From Bin87 sp965204395 (GTDB lineage: Bacteria > Chloroflexota > Dehalococcoidia > Lucifugimonadales > UBA3495), in assembly GCA_965204395.1 (NCBI GenBank), contig OZ241987.1, positions 2,108,001 to 2,172,000 of the forward strand: a DNA stretch of 64,000 nt, in the 5' to 3' direction. The stretch's first letter is position 1. The number at the start of each line of letters is the position of its first letter. Under the pieces are notes generated by a model, which was given only the letters and a program-made list of their open reading frames with translations, made no database searches and had not been told where the DNA came from. Positions 43,106 through 51,959 of the stretch are shown here, piece after piece. Position numbers and translations under genes: made by a program.

Positions 43106-44788
43106 CGGCAGACTGGGGAAGGTGGCGAACTGCCAGGCGGGTATGTTCCTGGCCTACGTCAGCCCGCTGGGTCGGGCGTTGGAGATGGTGGAACAGGCCC
43201 TGGCGCGGGGACACCTGCGGTCCGGATGGGTGGCTGGGGATGACGCTTTTGGGATGTCGCCGTCCTTTCGTGAAGGACTGTCAGCCCTGGGGATGGGTTA
43301 CGTCTTGGACATTCCGGCGAACTTCACGGTGTGGCCTGAGGAGCCGGAGTGGACCAGTCCGGCTTACCCGGGTAAAGGGCGCCCCAGCAAACCCAGGCTG
43401 CGGAGCGGACAGCGGCGGACCATGGTGGAGCGGGCGGCTGCCATTCCGGAGGAAGCGTGGCGAGGGATCACGGTGGCTCATGGGAGCCAGGGGCCGCGGG
43501 TCTACCAGTGCAGCGCCCAGCGGGTGCGGCCCACCGCGAATCGGAAACCCGGCGAGGTCCATTGGGCGGTCTTTCGACGGAATCTGGACGGCAGCGAGCC
43601 GCACTACTACCTGTCCAACGCCGCGGCGGACGTCCCTTTGGAGACCCTGGCCCAGGTGGGCGGTTCCAGATGGCGCATTGAAACCGAGTTCGAGACCGAG
43701 AAGAGCGACGTGGGGCTGGATGAGTACGAGACCCGCACCTGGAGAGGATGGCATCATCACGTCGCCCTGTGCCTGCTGGCGGGGGCGTTCCTGCTGACCC
43801 TGCAACGGGATTGGGGGGAAAAAGATGCCACTGATTACCAGGCCGCAGGTGTACCGCGTGGTGCGTGAGATGCTGCCTCGACCGCGTTTTGGCCCGGAAG
43901 AATTGTTGCTATGGCTGGACGGCGTCCAGCAGCGCAACGAGCGAGCCCGACGCTCCCATCAGAAACGCCGCGCCATTCTCTATGCGACCACCGGCGTCCC
44001 TCCCTAATCCGTCGTTGTAATACTAGGGGTGCGATCTCTTACGGCGAACACTACCAAGACGACGACGTCGCATACGGGAATGCACTGCTGGAGGCTGTTG
44101 GTCTCGATCAGTCGGGCGGACCTCCGAGGTTAACTATCGCGCCGTCCGTCGAGCCATTGATAGCACGGCATCTATCATACTACGGTGACTCTACCTGGGC
44201 ACCGCACCACCAGCAACTCCTTGAAGATCCAGCTGACGAACGTTTATTTGTTGACTACCTCGGGTCTGAGCTAGATCTTTTCCCAGATTACCCGATTCAC
44301 CGCGAGCTTTTGCCTGCCCACAGAGACAGCGTGCTCAACGGTTTAGGTCATCACAAATCTGACCATAATGTGCGGGCCAAATATATGTGGCTTGCGCGTT
44401 ATCACAACTATACTTGCGGTTCGTTCGCTGAACGATGGGATATACAGGCACCGAAAGCAGCCGATGATGAACAGTTGGCCTACAGTGCGGATGCGCAACG
44501 TGCACTTGATTTTCTCGTGCCCTTTGAGACAGACCAGTGTCTGCGCCCCCTTGATGCTAACCGGCTCCGCAACCGTCTCCGCACGGATTGACGCCTTGCC
44601 CCGAGTCGGGAAATTGGGCTGGCATTTCGAAAACTGACGATGTGGGTGTGGTTCTCTTAGCCGCCTCGATTGCAAACTAACCAAGTTGATGTGCAATGGC
44701 ACGGGATGCAACCGGACGAGAACGGACACATCCATCGCTCCATCGACAATTCACCTTCTGACACTAACTAGCACTAATCGTCATTACC

Positions 44789-45964
44789 TTACCCTCGCGG
44801 CAACCCCAATCCCCTGCCTGCAACGATGCCCCGTTGCACCTCCGAGGTGCCGCCGGCGATCTTGTGGGAAAAACTGATCATCCAGTTTTCGGGCAGGCGC
44901 CCCTTCAACGGAGCCCGGATCTCGTCTCGCGCCAACGCCCCTGGTAGGCCGGTCACCTCCAGCACCGCGTTGGCCGACCGGTGCAGCGTTTCGCTGCCGA
45001 AGGCTTTGCTCATGGATGCTTCCTTGTTGGGAACCAATCCCTCGCCCTGCATCCAGGCAACGTTGTAGGCCATCAGCCGCGCTACCTCGCACTCCACGTA
45101 TCGGTCCGCCAGCAGGTTCCGTACCCAGGGGATCTTGGTAACCTTGCTCCCGTTCCGCGACACGTTCCCCGCGTACTCACGAGTATCGTCCAGCAGCCTA
45201 CGGGCGATGGCCGAGTAGTCGATTCCAGAACGCTCAAAGTCAAGCAGCGTCACCGCCACGTACCAGCCGCGGTTCTCCTCGCCCACCACGTTGCTGGTCG
45301 GCACGCGCACGTTGTCGAAAATCACTTGGTTGAACTCGTGCCCGCCGGCCATGTTGATCACTGGCCGCACTTCTACGCCGGGGGTTTTCATGTCCACCAG
45401 GATGAAACTGATGCCCCGGTGCCTCGGAGCCTCCGGATCGGTACGCGCCAGGCACATGATCCAGTCCGACCGGTGCGCCAGTGTCGTCCAGATTTTCGCC
45501 CCGTTGATCACGTATTCGTCGCCGTCGCGCACTGCCCGAGTGCTCAACGACGCCAGGTCCGAACCCGACTCCGGTTCGCTGTACCCCTGGCACCACTGGA
45601 TTTCCCCTCGCGCGATGGGCGGCAGGTGAGTCTGCTTCTGCTCCTCGCTCCCGTGAATCATCAGCGTCGGCCCAAGCATCCGCACCCCGAATATGTCCCG
45701 GCCGGGAGCCCGCAAATAGGCCAACTCCTCGTTGTAAATCGCGGATCGTACCGGCGAAGCATCCTGGCCGCCGTATTCCTCCGGCCAGTGCATGGTCAGC
45801 CAACCCCGGTCGGCCAACCGCCCCCGCAGGTGCATCGTAAAATCCCAGTCGTATTCTTCGGGCCAGCGGCCGCCGCCTTCCCAGCCATCGGGCAACTCTG
45901 ACTCGATGAACTGGCGTAGGTCGCCCCGAAACTGGTCGTCATCCGGGGTAAAACGATACTCCAC
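44789..45964 (-). CDS. Acyl-CoA dehydrogenase
   Basis: 391 residues: N-terminal helical domain (LRQFIESELPDGWEGGGRWP, WLTMHWPEEYGGQDASP), the beta domain with FAD-binding WCQGYSEPESGSDLASLSTRA and INGAKIWTTLAHRSDWI, and the C-terminal helices ending KIAGGTSEVQRGIVAGRGLGLPR. It oxidises an acyl-CoA at C2-C3, passing electrons to ETF. The chain-length or branched-chain class is not clear. An Lrp-type ligand-domain gene lies just upstream. Confidence 0.9.
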   Translation of the reverse strand: MEYRFTPDDDQFRGDLRQFIESELPDGWEGGGRWPEEYDWDFTMHLRGRLADRGWLTMHWPEEYGGQDASPVRSAIYNEELAYLRAPGRDIFGVRMLGPTLMIHGSEEQKQTHLPPIARGEIQWCQGYSEPESGSDLASLSTRAVRDGDEYVINGAKIWTTLAHRSDWIMCLARTDPEAPRHRGISFILVDMKTPGVEVRPVINMAGGHEFNQVIFDNVRVPTSNVVGEENRGWYVAVTLLDFERSGIDYSAIARRLLDDTREYAGNVSRNGSKVTKIPWVRNLLADRYVECEVARLMAYNVAWMQGEGLVPNKEASMSKAFGSETLHRSANAVLEVTGLPGALARDEIRAPLKGRLPENWMISFSHKIAGGTSEVQRGIVAGRGLGLPRG

Positions 45965-46012
45965 CGGTGCCTCCTGTCACTTTCGTCGTTGCGTCACGGA
46001 TATGATGATGCG

Positions 46013-46249
46013 TCAAGCATCCACCGCGACGCAGGTGACCGTCCGTACCACTCCCACCACTGTGTGGATCTTTTCCGTGACCAGCCCTCCGACTACAGAC
46101 ATATCCTCCCCGGATATCACCGCGATAATGTCGTAGGGCCCTGTAACTACGTCCACCGATTCGATGCCGTCCAGTCCTCGCAACGTGTTCGCCACGTCCC
46201 GTGTGCGGCCCACGGCCGTCTCGACCAGCAAAAAGGCTTTCGTCGCCAT
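46013..46249 (-). CDS. Stand-alone Lrp/AsnC ligand-binding (RAM) domain
   Basis: 78 residues: MATKAFLLVETAVGRTRDVA, TLRGLDGIESVDVVTGPYDIIAVISGEDM and TEKIHTVVGVVRTVTCVAV. This is the beta-alpha-beta-beta-alpha-beta sensor of Lrp regulators without the HTH. Such proteins form octamer-like rings and bind amino acids. It precedes the acyl-CoA dehydrogenase gene on the same strand by 48 bases. Confidence 0.8.
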   Translation of the reverse strand: MATKAFLLVETAVGRTRDVANTLRGLDGIESVDVVTGPYDIIAVISGEDMSVVGGLVTEKIHTVVGVVRTVTCVAVDA

Positions 46250-46573
46250 AATTTGCCCTCTCCTTATGTTCCTCAATCAGGTGTCATCGGGAAGTAGGAG
46301 CCATCCGAACATGACCCCAATCGCCCGACAATTCTACGGGCGGCGTTCGGACAGTGTCAATTGAATGTATGTCTTTACAACAACATCAAACATATTTCAA
46401 AAAAGTGTATGTGCTTGACAATTATGTTGAGCCTTATCGAGTCTTGCGGTTTACAGCCTCCCCGTGGCGTGCTTGTCGCGATGCCGTTTCGCCCTACAAC
46501 GCCGTGTTGTCGGGGTGTTATAGCATCCGAGTATGTATAATGCGGCCATCTGCCCTCTTAGGAGCGTAACAGT
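46250..46573. other. Divergent intergenic region
   Basis: AT-rich spacer between the RAM-domain gene and the LLM oxidoreductase gene. A TATAAT at 46536-46541 lies 32 bases before the ATG at 46574, a likely -10 box, but no good -35 is at the right distance. GGAGCG serves as ribosome site. Confidence 0.5.
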
Positions 46574-47701
46574 ATGGATCTCGGCCTTTTCTATCAGATT
46601 CAGGTGCCCAAGCCTTGGGACGACCGCAGCGAAACGCAGAAATTCCAGGAGATGGTGGAGCAGGTTTGCTTCGCCGAGGAAATGGGAATGACCTCAGTGT
46701 GGTTTGTGGAACACCATTTCCGTTCGGAATGGTCCCACTCCAGCGCTCCCGACATTACGTTGGCCGCTCTGAGCCAACGCACCACCAACATGCGCCTGGG
46801 TATCGCGGTGATCCTGGCGCCCTTGCACCATCCTCTGAACGTGGCATCCCGAATGGCCACCCTGGACATTCTGTCCGGCGGTCGTGTCAACCTGGGCATC
46901 GGACGCTCCGGCTACCCCTATCAGATGCTGCCCTACGGAGCCGACCTGCCCGACGTATCCGAGATGGTCGAGGAATATCTCCAGATCATTCCAGGCGCGT
47001 GGACCGAGGAGATGTTCGGATTCAAGGGCAAGCACTACGACATCCCGCCGCGCGAAGTCATCCCCAAGCCCGTGCAGAAGCCGCACCCGCCGATCTGGCA
47101 GGCCGTGAGCCAGGAGTTCACCGCCGAGAAAGTCGGTCGGCAGGGCCTCGGCTGCCTCGCCCAGACCAGCGTCGGACTCGACCGTGCGGAAAACCTGATC
47201 AAGATCTACCGGGACGCCATCCAGAACCCCGAGCCGGCAACCAAGCTCGTTTACCCCCGTGTTGCCGGCAACACCGTCGGTCTCTGCATGGAAAACAGGC
47301 AGAAAGCTTTTGAACGCGCCGAGACCATCATCGACTGGTATCGGGAACAACAACGCATCCGCGATTCCTACGTCTGGCAGGGTTATGACCCGGCTCGGGT
47401 GCCGGAAGATTACCAGTGGCACTACCAGCGCGCCGTCAACGCCGACACCGCCCGCGCTGATGAGGTTAGTTCCCGTTCCCTCATCGACGACGGCGGACGT
47501 TTCTGCATCGGCGACCCCGACGATTGCATCAAGTACATCGAAGACTACGAGCGCATGGGCGTTGACGAAATCATGCCCCTGTTCCAGGTCGGTCCGGTCA
47601 CTCACGAGGAAGTGATGGAGTCGCTGCGCCTGTTCGGCAAATACATCATTCCCCATTTCCAGGAGAAGGCCCGCAAGGAGGCCCTCGCCGCAGACAACTG
47701 A
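46574..47701 (+). CDS. LLM-class flavin-dependent oxidoreductase
   Basis: 375 residues: MDLGLFYQIQVPKPWDD, MGMTSVWFVEHHFRSEW, MRLGIAVILAPLHHPLNVASRMATLDILSGGR with GRVNLGIGRSGYPYQ, and a C-terminal RFCIGDPDDCIKYIEDYERMGVDEIM. A typical luciferase-like monooxygenase or F420 enzyme. It differs from the copy at 35112 in length and C-terminus. It ends in a hairpin shared with the convergent tubulin-like gene. Confidence 0.88.
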   Translation: MDLGLFYQIQVPKPWDDRSETQKFQEMVEQVCFAEEMGMTSVWFVEHHFRSEWSHSSAPDITLAALSQRTTNMRLGIAVILAPLHHPLNVASRMATLDILSGGRVNLGIGRSGYPYQMLPYGADLPDVSEMVEEYLQIIPGAWTEEMFGFKGKHYDIPPREVIPKPVQKPHPPIWQAVSQEFTAEKVGRQGLGCLAQTSVGLDRAENLIKIYRDAIQNPEPATKLVYPRVAGNTVGLCMENRQKAFERAETIIDWYREQQRIRDSYVWQGYDPARVPEDYQWHYQRAVNADTARADEVSSRSLIDDGGRFCIGDPDDCIKYIEDYERMGVDEIMPLFQVGPVTHEEVMESLRLFGKYIIPHFQEKARKEALAADN

Positions 47702-47727
47702 TTCGACGGTGTCGTCGTAAAACGTAT

Positions 47728-47751
47728 AGGGGCGACCTTTTGGCCGCCCCT
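47728..47751. repeat. GGGGCG palindrome family, convergent-gene terminator-like copy
   Basis: Arms AGGGGCG and CGCCCCT around 10 bases, between two convergent stops (47701 and 47776). It can serve both transcripts; a TTTT stretch follows on the plus strand. Confidence 0.65.
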
Positions 47752-47775
47752 GACTTTTGGCGTGTAAAACGCGAC

Positions 47776-49302
47776 TTACTGCCGGAAACCGCCGCCCGCT
47801 CCATTCTCGTGGCCGTTGCCATACTGCTGCCGTTCTTGCGCAGCGGCAGCGGCCCTGGCATGGCGCTCTCGTTCGTTCCGCACCTGCGCTCCGCGAGATA
47901 CGTACCCGAACTGGGTCTCCGTGTTGTAGCCGTTCGGAGCCATGAAGTGGCCCGTGCCGAACCCGGTCTGCTCAAGTCCATCCGCCATGTGCGCCGGCGT
48001 GTAGGTGTCGTACATGATGTCGGTGATACTGTAGATGTTCGCCGTCTGCAACGGATAGAACAGTGAAACGTGCAGGTGCCGGTCCCCAGGGTTTTCCTGG
48101 AAGTTGGCGGACGCGAAAGACCACGTCAGGTTCGGGTACGCCAGCTCGAATTCTTCCCGGTCCAACTGGTCGCGGACGTCGGTTTCCACCTCCGCAAGCC
48201 CTTCAGATTCAATGGGAAGCGTGACCACCATCCTCATCACCGACTCGCCGTGGATGAAGTCGTGGTTGGCCAGGTTCATGTCCTGACGGTTCGGGTCCAG
48301 AATGTCCCACATCGCTTTCTTGGTGGCCCAGGAAAGCTGCTTGGCGTCGTCGTTGACCACCACCAGCTCCGAGCGCCGCATCCGACTCGGCAGCCATCGC
48401 GGGTTCAACTGTGGTACGTGGTTGACGTCGAGCCTGCGGCTCATTACCCGCATCCCGAACCAACCGTTTGAATAACCGCCGAAGCTCGCTACGGTTTCGG
48501 CCAACGATCCACTGTCCACCCGGTCGCGCATCCCGGCTTCCAGGGAAGACAGGCCCACGGCCAGTTTCTGGTCCAACCGTTGATAGTCTCGGGACAGCCT
48601 GTTGTCGGTAATCAGCGCGGGATAGCCGCGTATCTCCCGGGGCTCGCCGGCAGGGCCGTGAACGTTCCGGGGACGTGCCAGACCCATCGTTTCTTCGTAG
48701 GCTCCCCAGGTCTCTCGTCGCATGTTCTCTTCCAGCACATGCTCCCGGGGCATCAGCATGATGGGCATGAACAGCGCGTCAGGGAACCTTTCCAGCAGCA
48801 TCTGGTGCAATACGCCGCCCAGCTTGGCGTGCCCGCCGAACCCCAGCCATTCCAGGATGACTTGCGGCGGCGCACCAACCTCTTCAGAGCGCCGGCTGAC
48901 GGTGTCGACCATCCGCTCCATGTCGCGGTGTATCAACCCGAAGTAGTCCTTGTAAGCGTTGGGGTCCCTGAGGAATCCATCCACCTTCGGCAGATAGCCC
49001 GGGACGATCACCGGAAGGTTGGCGTTCCGGTCTCGCCTCCTCATCGCCCGCGTTTCGGCGTCAATGGTGTCGATGGTGCCCTGGTTGCAGTCGTACATCA
49101 GCAGGCTTTGCACGCGGTCCAACACGCCGGCCTCGCCCATTCGCTGAGCCCATTTCCAACTGCGCTTGTAGCCGGCGGTACCTACCGCAACGGATACGAT
49201 TGGCGGAGGCACCCCATCGCGGTCGTGGTCCAACTGGGAACCCAGGCGATGCGGGTTGTTGCGGCGAATGTGGAATGTTCGATTTTGCAATTTAGGCGGC
49301 AT
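47776..49302 (-). CDS. Tubulin/FtsZ-superfamily-like protein, second of a tandem pair
   Basis: 508 residues. The layout follows the tubulin GTPase fold: strand 1 and T1-like loop VSVAVGTAGYKRSWKWAQRM (36-55), a strand ending LLMYDCN (67-73, where FtsZ has NTD), then the T4-like loop EWLGFGGHAKLGG (151-163, in place of GGGTGSG), FPDALFMPIMLMP (173-185) and ALITDNRLSRDYQRLDQKLAV (FtsZ has PNDRLL here). A second beta-rich half and a Gly/Gln-rich disordered tail follow. The paralogue upstream shares all of these. GTP binding and polymerisation are inferences; the fold assignment needs profile or structure searches. Confidence 0.6.
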   Translation of the reverse strand: MPPKLQNRTFHIRRNNPHRLGSQLDHDRDGVPPPIVSVAVGTAGYKRSWKWAQRMGEAGVLDRVQSLLMYDCNQGTIDTIDAETRAMRRRDRNANLPVIVPGYLPKVDGFLRDPNAYKDYFGLIHRDMERMVDTVSRRSEEVGAPPQVILEWLGFGGHAKLGGVLHQMLLERFPDALFMPIMLMPREHVLEENMRRETWGAYEETMGLARPRNVHGPAGEPREIRGYPALITDNRLSRDYQRLDQKLAVGLSSLEAGMRDRVDSGSLAETVASFGGYSNGWFGMRVMSRRLDVNHVPQLNPRWLPSRMRRSELVVVNDDAKQLSWATKKAMWDILDPNRQDMNLANHDFIHGESVMRMVVTLPIESEGLAEVETDVRDQLDREEFELAYPNLTWSFASANFQENPGDRHLHVSLFYPLQTANIYSITDIMYDTYTPAHMADGLEQTGFGTGHFMAPNGYNTETQFGYVSRGAQVRNERERHARAAAAAQERQQYGNGHENGAGGGFRQ

Positions 49303-49464
49303 GGCTGTTGGAACCCCCTTGCCGTTTTGGGTAGTCGCTGTTTGCGGGTTATCGGCCCGTGGTCTGACTGCGAACTACTTTCCTTCGTTGGTATTATAGA
49401 TGATCCGATTTAGTTATTGTAAAGTTCGCTCCGCTGTTGATTAGGCGGGTCGTTCGTCGAACAC

Positions 49465-49494
49465 ATTATAGTCGCAATCACCCAAACTCGTCAA
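49465..49494 (-). promoter_or_regulatory. Sigma70-type promoter between the tubulin-like genes
   Basis: On the minus strand TTGACG (49494-49489), 18-base spacer, TATAAT (49470-49465), reading toward the 508-residue gene with a leader of about 155 bases. It suggests the second gene can be made independently of the first. Confidence 0.6.
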
Positions 49495-49537
49495 ACTAAC
49501 CCGCTAACAACTATTTCGTAAAATTATGGAAAAACCA

Positions 49538-50896
49538 CTAAATGTAGCGTACGTGTTGCGTCCACTCTTCATCGGGATCATCGGGAGGCGGAATCGGAGC
49601 ATCACCATTGAAGGCCTCCAGGTGGTAATAAGTCCCGAACCCGGTTTCGTGCGCCCATCTCCCCGATCGGTTCTCCGGTGAGTTGTCAGGATGCAGGATT
49701 TCGATCACTGGGGCCAACTCCCCCTGCACCGGGTAAACGCGCGTAATGTGCATGTAGGGTTCGCTGGTAGCGCCTTCCAGGAAACGGGCGGTATTGAAAG
49801 CAATGTCCATGTTCGGGAATTGTCCGAACAGATTGCTGCGATCCAGGACCTCGGCAGCGCTGGTCGCCAATGGTTCCAGGGCGTCCGGATGGACCGGCAA
49901 CGACACCACCACCTCTTGGGGGACGTGACGCAAGTCGTTCATCCCCGCCGCTATCTGAGCCGGTGGGTCCAACGTCGACCAAATCGCATGCCCCACGGCG
50001 CTCGACAACTCCTCCTCCTCTCCCACCGCTGCATATTGCCGCCACCATGGCGGCATCCTCAACCACTCAAACTTTCGCATCAACTGCATCTTGCGCTTCA
50101 CGGTTGCCATCCCCAGCCAACCGCCGGACGCGATGCTCAAACGTTGACACGCCGCAGCCAACGGACTGCCCGTCCTGCCCTCCTCATCAAAGTCGGCCAC
50201 CTCAATCCCGGCCAGACCCGTGGCCAACCGAAGGTCATCCTCGCCAAAATGGCTGGAGGATTGAGCCGTCAGCAGGCACTCCGTTCCTTCCAGCAGGTCC
50301 TCAAACTGCTCCCAGATGAACCGCCTGGTCCATTCTTCCGAGACGTGGTCTTCCGGCAGCATCAATATGGGCAGGATCACTGTAGCCGGAAACGCCGCCC
50401 GCAACTTTCGGTGCAACCGGCCGCCCAGCACCGAATGGCCGGCAAAGCCCATAAATTCGACGATCGCTTCGGGAGTTTGGCTGCATCGTTCGGATTGAAC
50501 CATGATCTGCGCCACGATGGTGTCGATGTCCCGTTCCAACGGGCCTTCGTATTCCGCGAACAGCTTGGGATCGCGCATGAAACCGTTGGGCAGCGGGATG
50601 TAGGTCGGGAACAGGATCTGCACCCCCGTGCCGTGCTTTGACCTGCCCAACAACTTCCGTAGGAAGCTTTGGATGTAATTTACGGTGATCTCGTTGCAGT
50701 CGTAAAAAACGGCGCTCTGAACCCGGCCGATCTCAGACAGCTCCGACATGCGCTGCAGAAACAGCAACGCCCGCCGCGCTCCCGCTGTGCCCACACCCAC
50801 CACAACCAACGATGGCTGACTCCCTGCCGTCTTCCTCGTCGCGGTGCGTAGTAGTTGACGGCCCCTGCTGCGGGGCCGCACGAATATGGTTGACAT
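49538..50896 (-). CDS. Tubulin/FtsZ-superfamily-like protein, first of a tandem pair
   Basis: 452 residues. It is a diverged paralogue of the next gene: T1-like VVVGVGTAGARRALLFLQRM (31-50), FYDCNE (64-69), T4-like EFMGFAGHSVLGGRLHRKL (147-165), ATVILPILMLPEDHVSEEW and, in the second half, VVSLPVHPDALEPLATSAAE and PNMDIAFNTARF. The shared GFxGHxxLGG loop replaces the canonical GGGTGSG signature. The shorter C-terminus ends without a disordered tail. The GTG/ATG choice is uncertain because no good ribosome site precedes 50896. A hydrolase gene lies 52 bases upstream on the same strand. Confidence 0.6.
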   Translation of the reverse strand: MSTIFVRPRSRGRQLLRTATRKTAGSQPSLVVVGVGTAGARRALLFLQRMSELSEIGRVQSAVFYDCNEITVNYIQSFLRKLLGRSKHGTGVQILFPTYIPLPNGFMRDPKLFAEYEGPLERDIDTIVAQIMVQSERCSQTPEAIVEFMGFAGHSVLGGRLHRKLRAAFPATVILPILMLPEDHVSEEWTRRFIWEQFEDLLEGTECLLTAQSSSHFGEDDLRLATGLAGIEVADFDEEGRTGSPLAAACQRLSIASGGWLGMATVKRKMQLMRKFEWLRMPPWWRQYAAVGEEEELSSAVGHAIWSTLDPPAQIAAGMNDLRHVPQEVVVSLPVHPDALEPLATSAAEVLDRSNLFGQFPNMDIAFNTARFLEGATSEPYMHITRVYPVQGELAPVIEILHPDNSPENRSGRWAHETGFGTYYHLEAFNGDAPIPPPDDPDEEWTQHVRYI

Positions 50897-50948
50897 GTCA
50901 ATGTTGCCGTGGGTTCAGGGGAATCTGGATCCAGCCGGACCCGCCCGT

Positions 50949-51749
50949 TCACGAGCCGGGCTTCAGGAAAGACAGCACCGCATCGACAAACCCCTCAGGG
51001 TCTTCGATCTGCGGAATGTGCCCCACTCCCGGCATGATATGCTTGCGGGCCCGTACTATGTTGTTGTGCAGAAGCTCCTCGCCGTCCCGAAGTCGGTCCA
51101 CCTCTCCGTACAGCACCAGCGTTTCCCGCGCGTTCACCGACGGCAGTCGGTTCATGATGTCATACCACGCCAGCGATTCGTGGAGCTTTTTCACCCACGC
51201 CCCCGCCTGTGCTCGGGTGTCGTTCTGAGCGTCCACCCAATCCTGCCGGGGTTCCGCAAAGGTGGTGGACTCTTTCGCCTGTTCCATGGTTCGCGGCACA
51301 GGCATGCCTTCGTCGTCATACCCGGCCGCGGCCTCGGCGATCCGTTCCGGAGCGGTTCGCGCGTCCCACACCGGGGCTCCCACCAGCACCAGCTTGTCCA
51401 GCCGGTCCGGGAACGACGCTGCCATTTCAGTGGCCAGCACCGCCCCCACGGAGTTGCCCACGTAATGCCCCCGGTGAATGTTCAGTATCTGGCAGGCATC
51501 GTCCAAAGCTTGGGCATAGTCCGGTATGTTGAAGTGTCGGGTAGGTTTGTCCGATTTCCCATGCCCCAGCATGTCAAACGCGTAGCACGTGTAGTGCTGA
51601 CTGAACGCGTCGATCACCGTGCTCCAGGCCCAGGTGGATGTGCCCAGCGGGTGCAGCATCACCAATGGGTAGCCGGTGCCTTGTTTGACGAAGTGCATGT
51701 TGCCTTCGCGGGTGGGAACGGTGTCGGTAAGATCTCGCCGCACGAACAT
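50949..51749 (-). CDS. Alpha/beta hydrolase
   Basis: 266 residues: oxyanion region VMLHPLGTSTWAWS, AFDMLGHGKSDKP, nucleophile Ser100 in HYVGNSVGAVLA, acid Asp in LYGEVDRLRDG and His in PGVGHIPQIEDPEGF. The GNSVG elbow is typical of meta-cleavage-product or haloperoxidase-like hydrolases. GGAGG lies 8 bases before the ATG at 51749, preferred over the ATG five codons upstream. It may be co-transcribed with the tubulin-like genes. Confidence 0.85.
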   Translation of the reverse strand: MFVRRDLTDTVPTREGNMHFVKQGTGYPLVMLHPLGTSTWAWSTVIDAFSQHYTCYAFDMLGHGKSDKPTRHFNIPDYAQALDDACQILNIHRGHYVGNSVGAVLATEMAASFPDRLDKLVLVGAPVWDARTAPERIAEAAAGYDDEGMPVPRTMEQAKESTTFAEPRQDWVDAQNDTRAQAGAWVKKLHESLAWYDIMNRLPSVNARETLVLYGEVDRLRDGEELLHNNIVRARKHIMPGVGHIPQIEDPEGFVDAVLSFLKPGS

Positions 51750-51800
51750 GACGCAGGCCTCCATAAGATGACAGGAACGACGGTTGTCTCAGTTGGTGCA

Positions 51801-51829
51801 ATGCTAACTAGGGGCGGGTACAATGTCAA
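51801..51829 (-). promoter_or_regulatory. Sigma70-type promoter of the hydrolase gene
   Basis: On the minus strand TTGACA (51829-51824), 17-base spacer, TAGCAT (51806-51801), about 50 bases before the hydrolase start. Transcription from here could continue into the tubulin-like pair. Confidence 0.6.
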
Positions 51830-51959
51830 TTGAAACGCTTGGCGCGATGGTCCGATCCAGACCCGATGATCGCCCGTGATCGAGCATCACCCGGCCAGTT
51901 CGTGTGCCGATGGCGCGCTTGGTGGGTCGTATCAGTCGCGACAAAGGATTATAGACAGC

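Larger units (their letters stand above)
42732..43868 (+). pseudogene. IS701-family transposase, broken by two palindrome inserts
   Basis: Frame 1 gives FSPLFGRCESRERGHKYLQALL, RNAENLSESVG and WDDDLVMGRLQ. Frame 2 then gives LEHREGVWVLDGSDFPKQGV with the first catalytic Asp. Frame 1 again gives GRLGKVANCQAGMFLAYVSP, VAGDDAFGMSPSFRE and GGSRWRIETEFETEKSDVGLDEYE. The two switches coincide with the palindromes at 42984 and 43091. Apart from these it is full length. Confidence 0.85.
42663..44022 (+). mobile_element. IS701-family element (inner, older insertion)
   Basis: 1360 bases with perfect 14-bp inverted ends TATTACAACGACGG and CCGTCGTTGTAATA. The flanks TTAG (42659-42662) and CTAG (44023-44026) fit the 4-bp YTAR target preference known for IS701, with one difference. 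It interrupts the cyclase-like gene and was itself struck at its left target by the IS5 element. Confidence 0.85.
41410..44591 (+). pseudogene. Cyclase-like gene split by two nested insertion sequences
   Basis: The 5' part (41410-41764) reads PTIVCYADILGFRAETQQAF, MKVFTDNIVVAYPLGDR and TSLALDGFFL. The 3' part resumes at 44027 as RGAISYGEHYQDDDVAYGNALLEAV and ends at 44591. Joining them across the target repeats restores one frame (DGFFLRGAISYG) of about 307 residues. The paired DILGF and FTDN acids resemble the two metal-binding Asp of class III nucleotidyl cyclases, but this is only an inference. The insertion destroys the gene. Confidence 0.75.
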
